49,892 nucleotides of DNA from Oscillibacter sp. UBA6647 (GCA_002455655.1 DKLF01000018.1:10731-60622); one strand, 5' to 3'. Counted from the first letter of the stretch, positions 35,701 through 44,145 are shown. Program-made: numbers and translations. Notes: generated from the sequence alone by a model not told the origin.

Positions 35701-36415
35701 CCGGGCCATCGCCCGGACAAAGGCACTGATGGAGTGCCGCGAGTGCTTTACCGCCGTTTTTCTGGACTGGAAAATGCCGGAGATGGACGGGGTGGAGACG
35801 GCGCGGCGGCTGCGCGCCTTGGCGGGTCGGGAAATGATGATTTTCCTGATGACTGCCTATGACTGGGGCAGCATTGAGGAGCAGGCCCGCTCCGCCGGTG
35901 TGGACGTGCTGCTGGAAAAGCCGCTGTTTCGCTCCACGCTGGTGTCCGCCTTTGCGCGGGCTTCCTCAGGCAAGACGCAGCCCAAGCCGCTGCCCGCGGC
36001 TGAGGTCCACAATTTTGAGGGCCGCCGCATTTTGCTGGCGGAGGACCATCCTTTGAATATTGAAATTGCCGTAAAGCTGCTGGAGCGGGTGGGCTTTAAG
36101 GTGGATACCGCTGTGAACGGACTGAGAGCGCTGGAGTTGTTTAAAAAATCTCCGGTGGGATATTACGACGCGGTGCTGATGGATATTCGCATGCCGCTGA
36201 TGGACGGGCTGACCGCCGCGGGTGCGATTCGCGGTATGAACCGGCCGGATGCCGCCCGAACGCCCATTTTGGCCATGACCGCCAACGCCTTTGAGGACGA
36301 CGTGGAAAAAAGTCTGGCGGCGGGGATGAACGCCCATCTGGCCAAGCCGATTGAGCCGGAGGCGCTGTATCGTGCGCTGCATGGGTTTATCTGCGCGGAG
36401 GATGAGAATTTATAA
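32783..36415 (+). CDS. Hybrid sensor histidine kinase (SnoaL-like, PAS repeats, HisKA, HATPase, two REC)
   Basis: A 1210-residue soluble hybrid kinase with no membrane helix. An N-terminal SnoaL/nuclear-transport-factor-like domain (about 14-145; FLRVWFCRRDAETASRYL, GLWRVCHIHIS) precedes at least two clear PAS domains (TGEYIWVHDIGRSV and NGESIWIALRGHIT mark their ends) and two more PAS-like regions (to about 680). HisKA with His703 in RMSHEIRTPLNAIIGM; HATPase with NILTNAVKFT, DTGIGIDP and GGTGLGLAISKNIV. Two receiver domains follow: VVDDDD with FLDWKMPEMDG, and LLAEDHPLN with VLMDIRMPLMDG. The start could also be 32822. It probably phosphorylates the c-di-GMP response regulator encoded just upstream. 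Confidence 0.93.
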   Translation: MKAKTAVGKGVLPMKECAGAMGQVQEFLRVWFCRRDAETASRYLSDEIGFIGPGGGEDVLGAAAMKDYLTQDCREEPGQFHIVFLHPWEQQVAQGCACVKLEVLLQNKEYSWRLRFSFLLRTEKGLWRVCHIHISEATGNQRGGEHYPHTLVMESLNRQRSDLLNEAIPGGMIGGYQEPGFPFYFVNQRMLDYLGYGSEQEFVTDIAGLISNGIHPEERAEVAHRIAGQIAESGEYTVEYRMRKKTGEYIWVHDIGRSVTAENGKPAIISVCVDITALRIAQEDRRQLLNTIPGAVLRCRYAEGLEVLDTSDVLYGITGYGPEELALAGNRLTALLEPEDAEKILPAFHAQLAAGAGSVYTECRLNRRNGESIWIALRGHITVATDGGEPVLFCMLTDVTEQVEERARVRRRFQRESDHATELAAPNLIAKALADLTEDAFESYSGVGGAATAAYFAAATVDEAMRYIGDSAASGEDAARFLERFSRDRLMEAYASGETDHSVEYRRRRADGKMIWCRTVGRTYLTPETSHLTLFIYSFDITEEWLSRRLLEQASIMDYDFLMDVDIENNRYHVAARGEAGVMNLPDKGEFHVEFRRGSAAAIPEASRAEYFRQLDFDNIRARLETSPSYSFTVPSQTNRGLRYKKYSLSYIDKITGHVCLNRVDITDIIESEQRQQEALLTALQAAKQANLAKSDFLSRMSHEIRTPLNAIIGMASIAASAVDDRQEISDCLAKIGVSSRFLLSLINDILDMSRIESGKLLLKNQPFSLKDMICNTADIIRAQAGQKGVEFDCVLYPGLDEGYTGDEMKLQQVLVNILTNAVKFTAGGGKVTFSAEEVNRGKSDATLRFVIRDTGIGIDPGFLPRVFDAFAQESGGSTTAYGGTGLGLAISKNIVDMMNGHITVRSIPEVGSEFTVDVRLGAGPEESPRKEEALAYKGMRCLVVDDDDAVCQSTVQMLREMGAVAEGVDSGPRAIARTKALMECRECFTAVFLDWKMPEMDGVETARRLRALAGREMMIFLMTAYDWGSIEEQARSAGVDVLLEKPLFRSTLVSAFARASSGKTQPKPLPAAEVHNFEGRRILLAEDHPLNIEIAVKLLERVGFKVDTAVNGLRALELFKKSPVGYYDAVLMDIRMPLMDGLTAAGAIRGMNRPDAARTPILAMTANAFEDDVEKSLAAGMNAHLAKPIEPEALYRALHGFICAEDENL

Positions 36416-36417
36416 AG

Positions 36418-36454
36418 AAAGGTCCCGGCGTGCTGTAACACGCCGGGACCTTTT
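36418..36454. terminator. Bidirectional terminator between the hybrid kinase and TRAP locus
   Basis: A 12-bp stem GGTCCCGGCGTG/CACGCCGGGACC (36421-36432 and 36439-36450) flanked by AAA and TTTT, right after the kinase stop codon. Confidence 0.9.
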
Positions 36455-36500
36455 ACGTAGAGTACATCATCAAAACGAGACTCCGGCGCGGATGTATACA

Positions 36501-36664
36501 CTTACAGCAATTCCACAAAAAACTGCAAAAAGTTCAGCGTGTAAAATGGCGGTCTGCCGCGTTGTCGTCCTTGACGGGCGTCAGCCCGTCGGCGTCCTCC
36601 TCCTTCCAGCCCACCATCTTACGCTGCTTCCTTTTTTCGCATTCCTCTGTGGAATTGCTGTAAG
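36501..36664. repeat. 164-bp element bounded by perfect 17-bp inverted repeats (MITE-like)
   Basis: CTTACAGCAATTCCACA at 36501-36517 and its exact complement at 36648-36664. The interior has no gene; a short minus-strand run of about 34 codons ends in it without a recognisable start. It occupies the convergent gap between the hybrid kinase and dctM. It may be a non-autonomous transposable element or a large cruciform/terminator. No obvious target-site duplication is visible (tgtataca left, aatggtcg right). Confidence 0.6.
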
Positions 36665-36685
36665 AATGGTCGGGAAAAAGGAGAG

Positions 36686-37957
36686 TCATCCCAAAATGCC
36701 AATGCTCAATGCGGGAACAAACGTCAGCAGCATGAGAACGCAGATCATTACTAAAATCATGGGCAAGATTTTGGCGGCAATTTTTGTAACCGGCACCCCG
36801 GAGATGGCCGAGGCAAAAAACAGGTTGCAGCCGTATGGCGGAGTAATGAATCCGATGGCCAGGTTAACGGTCATCACAATACCGAACTGGATGGGACTCA
36901 TCCCGATGCCGGTGACAATGGGAAGTAGAATGGGCGTCAAGATGACGCAGGAGGAAATATTGTCGATGAAGCAGCCCACAATCAGCAGGAATACGTTAAT
37001 TACCAGCAGAATTAAAATGGGGTTGCTGATGTTCAAAATGCTGCTGGCGATGCTGGTGGGGACCTGCGACATGGTCAAAAACCGGGCGAAGGCCATGGAA
37101 ATGCCCACGAGGAAGGTGGTTTGTCCGTTAATCAGAACGGTATCCCGCAGGGCCTCGTAAATGGCCTTTTTGTCCAGCTCTTTATACACAAACACGCCCA
37201 CGAACAGGGAGTAGACAATGGCCACCACGGCGGATTCGGTGGGGGTGAAAATGCCGCCGTAGATTCCGCCCAGAATAATCACCGGCACCAGCAGCGCCCA
37301 GATGGAGGTGCGCAAGGTGGCAATCAGGGTTCCTATATGGAATTTTTTCTTGGTGCCGTAATTGTACTTTTTCGAGGTGAAGTAATTAACGCCCATCAGC
37401 ACAATGCCGATCATAATTCCGGGAATAATGCCCGCCAAAAACAAATCGGAAATGGAGCACTGGGCGGCCACGCCGTAAATAACAAAGGGAATGCTGGGAG
37501 GGATAATTACGCCGATGGTTCCCGCGGCGGCGGCCAGTGCGGTGGCATAGGCCGGGTCATAGCCTTCTTTCTTCATCTCGGGAATCGTGATGCCGCCGAT
37601 GGCGGTCACAGTGGCTGGAGAAGACCCGGACAGGGCCGCGAAGAACATGGACGCAACCACCGTCACCATGCCGGTGCTGCCCGTGATGGAGCCTACCAGT
37701 GCGTCCGCGAAATCCAAAATTCGTCGCGAGATACCTCCCGATCGCATCAGGTTGCCCGCAAGAATGAAGAAGGGAATCGCCATCAGCGGGAAAGAGTCCA
37801 GTCCGCTGAAGCAGGCGGTGGCGATGGACGTCAGTCCGATATTGGTGGTGGTGATCATCGTTGTGATCGTTGCGATGCCCAGAGAAACGGCAATCGGCGC
37901 GCCGATAATCATCAGGGCAAACATCACACCGAATAGAATCAAAATCTTGAGAATCAT
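36686..37957 (-). CDS. dctM: TRAP transporter large permease DctM
   Basis: A 423-residue polytopic permease. Family blocks include LDSFPLMAIPFFILAGNLM, FFAALSGSSPATVTAIG, AGTIGVIIPPSIPFVIYG and GFITPPYGCNLFFA. The start overlaps dctQ by four bases (ATGA). It is the final gene of the amidohydrolase-dctP-dctQ-dctM transcript; the inverted-repeat element lies just downstream. Confidence 0.94.
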   Translation of the reverse strand: MILKILILFGVMFALMIIGAPIAVSLGIATITTMITTTNIGLTSIATACFSGLDSFPLMAIPFFILAGNLMRSGGISRRILDFADALVGSITGSTGMVTVVASMFFAALSGSSPATVTAIGGITIPEMKKEGYDPAYATALAAAAGTIGVIIPPSIPFVIYGVAAQCSISDLFLAGIIPGIMIGIVLMGVNYFTSKKYNYGTKKKFHIGTLIATLRTSIWALLVPVIILGGIYGGIFTPTESAVVAIVYSLFVGVFVYKELDKKAIYEALRDTVLINGQTTFLVGISMAFARFLTMSQVPTSIASSILNISNPILILLVINVFLLIVGCFIDNISSCVILTPILLPIVTGIGMSPIQFGIVMTVNLAIGFITPPYGCNLFFASAISGVPVTKIAAKILPMILVMICVLMLLTFVPALSIGILG

Positions 37958-38457
37958 GCGTTTTCACCGCCTTCCCGGTCTGCTTGTGCGCTGCCTCTTA
38001 GGTCATGAACGCAGTTTTGAAGCAGGCGGAACAGCATGAGGATCATGCCGGTGGGAATAGATGCGTAAGGAATCCACATGGGGACTCCGCTGCCAATGGC
38101 AATCTGCCCACCGCTTGCCACGCTGAGGGTCAGCTTGATGGAAAGATAGGCCATAATGCAGACAAAGACAATCCAGATAAACGTGGAGAGGACTGTGCAG
38201 ACTTTCTTTCCTGCCTGAGGAAGCAACTGATATACAACGTCGATATTGACGTGCTTGCGCTCCTTTGTGGCAAAGGACGCGCCGACCCACGTCAGCCAGA
38301 GGAACATGTAGCGGGCGATTTCTTCACTCCAGGGCAGAGGAATTCTCAAAATATACCGCGTAAAAACCTGTGCAAAGACCAGTATGGTTGCCGCGGCCAT
38401 CAGGATTACCAGGAAAACTTCCTCCAGTTTTGTATTTAAGAATCTTAATACACTCAT
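37954..38457 (-). CDS. dctQ: TRAP transporter small permease DctQ
   Basis: A 167-residue four-helix subunit with QVFTRYILRIPLPWSEEIAR and FLWLTWVGASFATKERKHV, the textbook small-permease motifs. The ribosome site (AGGAG) is about 13 bases from the ATG, longer than ideal. Coupled to dctM by a four-base overlap. Confidence 0.93.
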   Translation of the reverse strand: MSVLRFLNTKLEEVFLVILMAAATILVFAQVFTRYILRIPLPWSEEIARYMFLWLTWVGASFATKERKHVNIDVVYQLLPQAGKKVCTVLSTFIWIVFVCIMAYLSIKLTLSVASGGQIAIGSGVPMWIPYASIPTGMILMLFRLLQNCVHDLRGSAQADREGGENA

Positions 38458-38483
38458 GAAAGATTGGCGCTCCTCTCTCTGGG

Positions 38484-38514
38484 GCCATATCGGGACCGAC
38501 GGCCCCGATATGGC
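38484..38514 (-). terminator. Hairpin between dctP and dctQ (attenuator or mRNA 3' stabiliser)
   Basis: An 11-bp stem GCCATATCGGG/CCCGATATGGC (38484-38494 and 38504-38514) without a U tract. It sits in the same place as the terminator in the first TRAP operon, so it probably raises DctP relative to DctQM. Confidence 0.6.
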
Positions 38515-38540
38515 TCCCTCGCTGTTTGCTGGGGCGGTTT

Positions 38541-39626
38541 TTATTTGTTGTGCGCTGTGGCCATCTCAATCAGGTCCTGACCAAAATCAGCGGCAGCGGT
38601 TTTGTAAACGGAGTCCTCCGCGACCTTCTTAAAGGCAGCTTTCTCATCATCGGTCAGGGTCGTGACCTGCACACCCGCTGCGGCGATTTCGGAGGCGAGG
38701 TCGGCATTTTCCTTTGTAATCATCTCCCGCTGATAGGAGATGGTGGCTGCTGCTGCTTCTTTAATCAGCGCCTGATAGTCGGCGGGCAGGCCGTTGAAGA
38801 AGTTGGCCGCGATGGTCAGCGGGCAACTGGTCCAAACGTGCTCGGAAATGGTCATGTACTTCTGCACTTCGTAGATCGCGTTGTTATAAACCAGAGCGGT
38901 GGGGTTTTCCTGCCCGTCCACGGTCTTCTGCTGCAAAGCTGTAAACAACTCGCTGAAGGACATGGGCGTGGGAATGGCACCAAGCGCGGTGAAATACTCC
39001 ACGTGCAGAGGATTGGTCATGGTGCGGATTTTCAGGCCCTTCAAATCGTCGGGAGTTTTGATCTCCTGCTTACTGTTCGTAATGTTGCGGAATCCCACGT
39101 CCGCATAGCCCAGGTTGATGATACCGGTGCCGTCCAGCAGCTTCTGGTCCAGATACTGGCCGAAGTCCCCGTCCAGCGCCTCGTGGGCCGCGTCGATAGA
39201 GGTCCACAGGTACGGCAGGCCCACCACGCTAAACTCGGGCACGGAGGCGGAAATGGTGCCATCATTCAGATAGGCCATTTCCAAATCGCCGATGCGCATG
39301 GATTCCATATTCTCGGACAGAGAGCCAAGTTGGGAGTTGGGATACAGCTCTACGGTGATGTTGCCGCCCGAGCCCTGCTCCACCATCGCCTTGAATTTTT
39401 CAACGGTGGCTGTATGAGAGGGGTGGGATTCGGCCACATCGTACGCGACACGGATGGTCACCTTGTCGGTGGAAGTCACCTGCGTGGTTACCTCCACGGG
39501 AACGGCAGGGGAAGATGACGCGCCGCTGCCCGCGCCCGATCCGCCGGAGGTGTTGGTTCCGCCGCAGCCGGACAGGATAGCGGCGGACATCGCCAGGGAA
39601 AGAAGCAAACTAAATGCCTTTTTCAT
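38541..39626 (-). CDS. dctP: TRAP transporter solute-binding lipoprotein DctP
   Basis: A 361-residue lipoprotein: short basic N-terminus, hydrophobic signal and lipobox LSGC at about residues 19-22, Gly/Ser linker, then the DctP domain with LKIRTMTNPLHVEYFTALGAIP (conserved Arg) and LQQKTVDGQENPTA. Of two adjacent ATGs, 39626 is best spaced (7 bases) from GAGGAG; the frame is open to 39650. Ligand unknown; context suggests the substrate of the amidohydrolase or of the P-protein-like enzyme. Confidence 0.92.
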   Translation of the reverse strand: MKKAFSLLLSLAMSAAILSGCGGTNTSGGSGAGSGASSSPAVPVEVTTQVTSTDKVTIRVAYDVAESHPSHTATVEKFKAMVEQGSGGNITVELYPNSQLGSLSENMESMRIGDLEMAYLNDGTISASVPEFSVVGLPYLWTSIDAAHEALDGDFGQYLDQKLLDGTGIINLGYADVGFRNITNSKQEIKTPDDLKGLKIRTMTNPLHVEYFTALGAIPTPMSFSELFTALQQKTVDGQENPTALVYNNAIYEVQKYMTISEHVWTSCPLTIAANFFNGLPADYQALIKEAAAATISYQREMITKENADLASEIAAAGVQVTTLTDDEKAAFKKVAEDSVYKTAAADFGQDLIEMATAHNK

Positions 39627-39694
39627 CATAATTCTCCTCACAAATTCCATTACTCATAATGTTTGTCAAATATGCAAGCGTATCCGAGACACGG

Positions 39695-41287
39695 TTATTC
39701 ACGGGAGTATACGAGCTTTCCGCCCAGATAGGTTTTCACAATACCAATATCCTTGATTTTATCAGGGGCTGTCCGAAAGACATCCGCATCCAGCAGCACG
39801 AAGTCCGCCAGCTTACCGGATTCAATGGTTCCCTTGCGGTCTTCCTCATAGGAGACAAAAGCTGCGTTGCGGGTGTACATGGAGACGGCTTCGTAAACCG
39901 TGACCCGCTCCTCGGGAAACCAGCCGTCCGCCGGCCAGCAGTCCATTCCCTTGCGGGTGGTGATCGCATAAATTCCGTCCATGGGAGCGAAGGACTCGCA
40001 GGGAGAGTCGGAGCCGGCTGTCAGAATCACACCGCTGTCAAGCAGAGTTCTCCAGCAATAGTGGTATCTGGCCCGCTCGCGGCCCACCCGGGTTTCCGAC
40101 CAACGGACATTGGTGGACACAAACATGGGCTGAATGTCCACCACCACCGGCAGCTTGGCAATGCGCTCCACCACGTCCTGATTCAAAAGGGACATATGTA
40201 TCATGCGGAAGCACCGGGGGTCGTTGCCGGGCCGGTCTGCCACGGCGTGCTCAATGGCCGTAGTCAGCATTTCGGCGGCTTTGTCCCCGATGACGTGGGC
40301 GCCCACCTGAATGTTCTGGTCGTAAGCCAGCTTTACCTGGCGGTCCAGCTCTTCCTGCGTGTAGTTAAGAACGCCGCAGGTGGAAGGGTCGTCTTCGTAG
40401 GGCTGGGTCAGCAGTGCGGTGCGTCCGCCCATGTTTCCGTCCACATAGAGCTTATAGAAGCCGAATTTCACCATGTTGTCCCCAAGCCCCGTGCGGATGG
40501 AGCAGCCGGGCAGCCGGTCAAAGCCCAGAAAGACCCGCGCACTCAGGCGGCCTTCGTCCGCCAGGTCCTGATAGACGCTGGTAAACTCCGGAAGATTGCA
40601 GTGAAGGCCCTGAATAGCGTGAACGCCGGTCAGGCCGTGGCGGTTCAGCTCCCGGCAGGCGGCCTCCACCGCGTCCTTGCGGCCCTCTTGTGTGGATAGC
40701 GCGTCGGGAATCAGGGCGGCGAGGTCTGCACCCGCCGCATCCAGCAATGTGCCGGTGGGCTGGCCGTCGGGTCGAAACTCCACAGTCCCCTCTACCTTGG
40801 GGCGGAAGCCGGGACCGATTCCTCCGGTCTTCAGCGCAAGGGAGTTCGCCACGTTCACGTGGAGACAGTAGCGGGTGATCAGCAGGGGATGGTTGGGACA
40901 GACGCGATCCAATTCCTCCTTGGAGGGAAGAGCCTTGCGGTCGGTAAATTTCTCATGGTCAAAGCCCACGCCCAGAATCCACTGTCCCGCAGGCGTTTCC
41001 TGTGCCCGCTGGTGAATCAGCTCCAAAAGCTGCTCAAAGGATTCCGCCTTTTTGAGATTCAGCTTCAGCCGATCTCTTGCGTAGGCAAACAGGTGCTGGT
41101 GGGTGTCGATCATGCCGGGCAGCACGGTGGCCCCCGCCAAGTCCACCACGTTTTCGCCGGAGAGACTCCGTGCCTCCGCCTCCGTGCCGCAGTATAAAAA
41201 TTTTCCGTCATCCACCACAAAGGCTTCGCAGCGGTCGTCCTCTGCCCTCATGGTGTAAATCGTTCCGTTGACATAGGCTGTGGCCAT
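39695..41287 (-). CDS. YtcJ-type metal-dependent amidohydrolase
   Basis: A 530-residue amidohydrolase-superfamily enzyme of the amidohydrolase-3/YtcJ group. The metal site begins with LPGMIDTHQHLF near residue 60 (HxH), VGFDHEKF follows, then VGAHVIGDKA near residue 324 and the late metal Asp in TAGSDSPCESF near residue 427. A C-terminal TIESGKLADFVLLD closes the small beta-domain. These enzymes hydrolyse amide or cyclic amide bonds of small molecules in the cytoplasm; substrate cannot be read from sequence. First gene of the transcript that continues into dctPQM. The ATG has a GGAGG-type site and the upstream region carries the shared motif at 41427-41447. Confidence 0.88.
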   Translation of the reverse strand: MATAYVNGTIYTMRAEDDRCEAFVVDDGKFLYCGTEAEARSLSGENVVDLAGATVLPGMIDTHQHLFAYARDRLKLNLKKAESFEQLLELIHQRAQETPAGQWILGVGFDHEKFTDRKALPSKEELDRVCPNHPLLITRYCLHVNVANSLALKTGGIGPGFRPKVEGTVEFRPDGQPTGTLLDAAGADLAALIPDALSTQEGRKDAVEAACRELNRHGLTGVHAIQGLHCNLPEFTSVYQDLADEGRLSARVFLGFDRLPGCSIRTGLGDNMVKFGFYKLYVDGNMGGRTALLTQPYEDDPSTCGVLNYTQEELDRQVKLAYDQNIQVGAHVIGDKAAEMLTTAIEHAVADRPGNDPRCFRMIHMSLLNQDVVERIAKLPVVVDIQPMFVSTNVRWSETRVGRERARYHYCWRTLLDSGVILTAGSDSPCESFAPMDGIYAITTRKGMDCWPADGWFPEERVTVYEAVSMYTRNAAFVSYEEDRKGTIESGKLADFVLLDADVFRTAPDKIKDIGIVKTYLGGKLVYSRE

Positions 41288-41426
41288 ACTTCTCCTCCCT
41301 CTTCATCCGGGCGACACGAAAGCGGGCCGCCCACGCCTGCGCTGTTGAGCGTGATCACTTGTCTGAGAAATTCTGAAAATCCACGGTTGCAATTTAGCTG
41401 ATTACATTATTGCATTTTTTTGTAGA

Positions 41427-41447
41427 TTGTACCACAACCAAGCGGCA
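41427..41447 (-). promoter_or_regulatory. Putative MocR operator upstream of the amidohydrolase-TRAP transcript
   Basis: Contains ACCAAGCGGCA (41437-41447) with TTGTA ten bases to its left, the same arrangement as at 46490-46509. On the minus strand the motif lies upstream of AT-rich CAATAAT, a possible -10, at nearly the same distance as in the other copy. Confidence 0.55.
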
Positions 41448-41471
41448 GGGTTTCACCCATCCAAATTTCAG

Positions 41472-42593
41472 TCAATCTTGACAAAGGAGCGAATGAAATC
41501 TGCCATATCCGCACAGGACCTGATAATACCCCCGCAGTTCCCGGCAGATTGCAGGGTCGTCGCAGTCCACGTGAAGTCGATGGCGTGGAAGGGAAAGCAG
41601 CTTGGACTCCCCCGCAACGACCAGCAGGTTTTCCCTCCCCACGGCGCTTAGCACACGGGCGCTGAACTGATGATTTCCCCGCCCGAAGAGGAAGCCCTGC
41701 CCGCCGATGGGAGAGACAATAATTTTCATCCTGCCCGTCTGAGCGTAAGACCAAAGGCGTTCCTCCGTCAAGTCTTTTTCCACCAGCGTTCCGCCATGAA
41801 TCATATCCACGCCCAAAAGCTCATACTCCAATCCCAGCAGGCGGGAAATGCACTTGGCGGTGGAGCCGGAACCCACGGCGTAAAAAGCATCCGGTTCCAT
41901 GTGGTCCCTGAGGTAAAGGGCCGCGCCCCGAAGCTGGTCCTCTTCAGAGGAAAAGCCCCCCTGCTTCATGGATTGGAGTGCGTCCGGCTGGTTGGGCACC
42001 AGCATGGAGCCAAACAGCGCGGCCCGTACGCTGCCTGTGCGGTAAGCGTCCTCATCCAAATCCACCACCTCCCGGGAAAGCATGGACACGGGAAGGCCCT
42101 GCGCGATTTTGGCAGCGATGGCCCCGGCGGATTCCGGGTGCAGCGCAAACACGGCGGACTGGATTTTTACGCCCGCGGGGATGCCCAGTACGGGGAAATC
42201 GCTTCCTATGGCTTCACAGATGTTGCGGGCGGTTCCGTCGCCGCCTGCAAACAAAAGCAGGGCCGCGCCCTTTGCGCGAATTGCTGCCGCTGCGGCAATT
42301 GTGTCGGCCGGGGAGGTGGGCTCTCCCGCCCGGTAAACCACCTCGCAGGGAAGATTCAACTTTTGGCACAGGTCCTCGCCCATGGGGCCGGACGCGGTTC
42401 GGATTAACAGGTTTTCGCGGTACGGTACCAAAAGCCGCATGGCCCGCTCTGCCTTTTCTCCGGATTCCGGCACCGCCCCCTTGGCACGGGCGGCGGCGAG
42501 AACGCGCTCGCCGTCGGTTCCCTTCAGGGCCACCTTGCCGCCCATGCCCGCGATGGGATTGACGATCAGCCCCAGCGCCTTAGCGTTATTCAT
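41472..42593 (-). CDS. ATP-NAD kinase/AcoX-family protein
   Basis: A 373-residue member of the NAD-kinase-like family COG3199 that includes AcoX of acetoin loci. N-terminal GLIVNPIAGMGGKVALKGTD, the nucleotide-binding FAGGDGTARN near residue 118 and GIPAGVKIQSAVFA are characteristic, with SPIGGQGFLFGRGN near residue 300. Its true substrate in this family is unsettled; it may phosphorylate a dinucleotide or another small molecule. The start overlaps the gcvPB-like stop by eight bases, so translation is coupled, and no separate ribosome site is seen. Confidence 0.86.
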   Translation of the reverse strand: MNNAKALGLIVNPIAGMGGKVALKGTDGERVLAAARAKGAVPESGEKAERAMRLLVPYRENLLIRTASGPMGEDLCQKLNLPCEVVYRAGEPTSPADTIAAAAAIRAKGAALLLFAGGDGTARNICEAIGSDFPVLGIPAGVKIQSAVFALHPESAGAIAAKIAQGLPVSMLSREVVDLDEDAYRTGSVRAALFGSMLVPNQPDALQSMKQGGFSSEEDQLRGAALYLRDHMEPDAFYAVGSGSTAKCISRLLGLEYELLGVDMIHGGTLVEKDLTEERLWSYAQTGRMKIIVSPIGGQGFLFGRGNHQFSARVLSAVGRENLLVVAGESKLLSLPRHRLHVDCDDPAICRELRGYYQVLCGYGRFHSLLCQD

Positions 42594-44133
42594 GCTGCCG
42601 CTGGTATGCTCTCCACGTCACGGCCAACTGGTCCACTGATTCCACGGTGTCTTTTTCCAAGGGAGAAATAGGGCCGTTGTGTGGGGCGGTGAGAACGACC
42701 TCGGGCGTAGCGTACGCTTCGTCACTGATCTTTTTCAGCGCGGAAATATATTCGTCGATGTCGTCCTTGGAATAGGATTCCGTGGGCTCCGGCGTGTAGG
42801 GCTCGGGCACCACAAGGGGATGGTGGCTGGGGAAGAAGCGCTGGAACCCGAAATCCAGCATGTGGCGGTTCACATGCTCGGCGCCCACACCGGTTTCCTC
42901 CAAAAGCTTTTCAAAGCTGTACCGCACCTGCTCCAGACGGTTGGGGGCCTCCTCCGCCCAAGGCATGGTGATGCCCCGTACCTCGCCCAGGAGGCGCTTC
43001 ATCATGTAGTTGTTATTCAGAATGGCAGCCTCGCCCACGGCCTTAAGTCCGTCGCGGCCAAGGCTCATCACCCAGGAATAGGCTCGCAGCACGGCCGCAA
43101 GAGAGCCTTGAAACTGGCGTACCTTTCCGATGGAAGCAGGGCCGTCGTAATCGGTAGAATAGCGCTGCCCGTCAAAGCGGACGCGGGGGCGGGGCAGGTA
43201 TTGTTCAAGCTCCGCGCTCACGCACTGGGCGGCACAGCCGGGTCCCATGCAGCCGTGGGGAGAGGAAAAGGCTTTGTGGAGGTTGAAGTGGCACATATCC
43301 GCTCCCAGCTCCTTGGCCCGGACCAGACCAAACAGGCCGTTGTAATCCGCCATATCGCACACGCACAGTCCCCCGGCTTCGTGAACCACATCCACAAACT
43401 GGCGGACAATGGGGTTGAATACGCCTGTGTCCTCCGGGTTCGTGATAAAAATACCCGCCGTCTTTTCGGAAACCACCGCCTTTAGATTTTCAAGGCTGGG
43501 ATAGCCGCTGTCGTCGGGATAAAGGCTGATGACCTCAAAACCCTTGGTGGCGGGTGCGGCGCCGTTCAATGGGTGGGAGAGGATGGTGGTGATGATTTGG
43601 GTGCGCTGTGTCTCCTCGCCCCGGTCACGAAAATACTGCTTCAAGATGGCTGCATTGGCGAAAATACCCTGCCCGCCGCCGCCTGCCTGAAAGGAGACGG
43701 CGTCCAGCCCGGAAATCTCTTTCATAATCTGCTCGAACTCATAGATGATTTTTAAGATGCCCTGAGCGGTGCTGTCCTCCTGATAGGGATGAAGCTCTGC
43801 AAATTTGGGAGAGCGGACAAACTGCTCGTTGATTTTGGGGCTGTATTTCATAGTGCAGGTGCCAAGGCCGATATCAATGTTGATATCCTGACCAATCGTC
43901 TCCTGGGATAGGCGCAGATAGTGGCGAAGCACTTGGGGCTGGGCCATTTCCGGCAGGGCGGGCTTTTGCGTCCGCCGCAGCCCAGCGGGCAGCAGCTCTT
44001 TTCCGGAGGAAACCCCGGCCTCTTTGGACACGTCCGGAAACAGAATGCCCCGGCTGCCGGGTACGCTCTGCTCGAAAATGATGGGCTCATCCCACTGTGC
44101 TTCATGGAAATTCCGCAGTTTTGAATAAGACAC
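42586..44133 (-). CDS. Glycine dehydrogenase (P-protein) subunit 2-like PLP enzyme
   Basis: A 515-residue fold-type I PLP protein related to GcvPB. Family features: LRLSQETIGQDINIDIGLGT then CTMKYSPKINEQ, and the PLP-Lys in FNLHKAFSSPHG near residue 290. But the glycine-rich loop after the Lys is GCMGPG rather than GGGGPG, and the segment that normally reads SAHGTNPAS is LSHPLNGAAPAT. The N-terminus and C-terminus are also longer than the usual 480-490 residues. GTG start at 44133 with AAGGAGG. Normal P-protein decarboxylates glycine and passes the aminomethyl group to lipoyl H-protein; no H- or T-protein gene is nearby, so another substrate or simple decarboxylation is possible. Confidence 0.85.
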   Translation of the reverse strand: MSYSKLRNFHEAQWDEPIIFEQSVPGSRGILFPDVSKEAGVSSGKELLPAGLRRTQKPALPEMAQPQVLRHYLRLSQETIGQDINIDIGLGTCTMKYSPKINEQFVRSPKFAELHPYQEDSTAQGILKIIYEFEQIMKEISGLDAVSFQAGGGGQGIFANAAILKQYFRDRGEETQRTQIITTILSHPLNGAAPATKGFEVISLYPDDSGYPSLENLKAVVSEKTAGIFITNPEDTGVFNPIVRQFVDVVHEAGGLCVCDMADYNGLFGLVRAKELGADMCHFNLHKAFSSPHGCMGPGCAAQCVSAELEQYLPRPRVRFDGQRYSTDYDGPASIGKVRQFQGSLAAVLRAYSWVMSLGRDGLKAVGEAAILNNNYMMKRLLGEVRGITMPWAEEAPNRLEQVRYSFEKLLEETGVGAEHVNRHMLDFGFQRFFPSHHPLVVPEPYTPEPTESYSKDDIDEYISALKKISDEAYATPEVVLTAPHNGPISPLEKDTVESVDQLAVTWRAYQRQHE

Positions 44134-44145
44134 GTCGGTTCCTCC

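Noticed and set aside
38526..40699. Plus-strand frames of about 330-346 codons over dctP and the amidohydrolase
   Set aside because: Shadows of the minus-strand genes.
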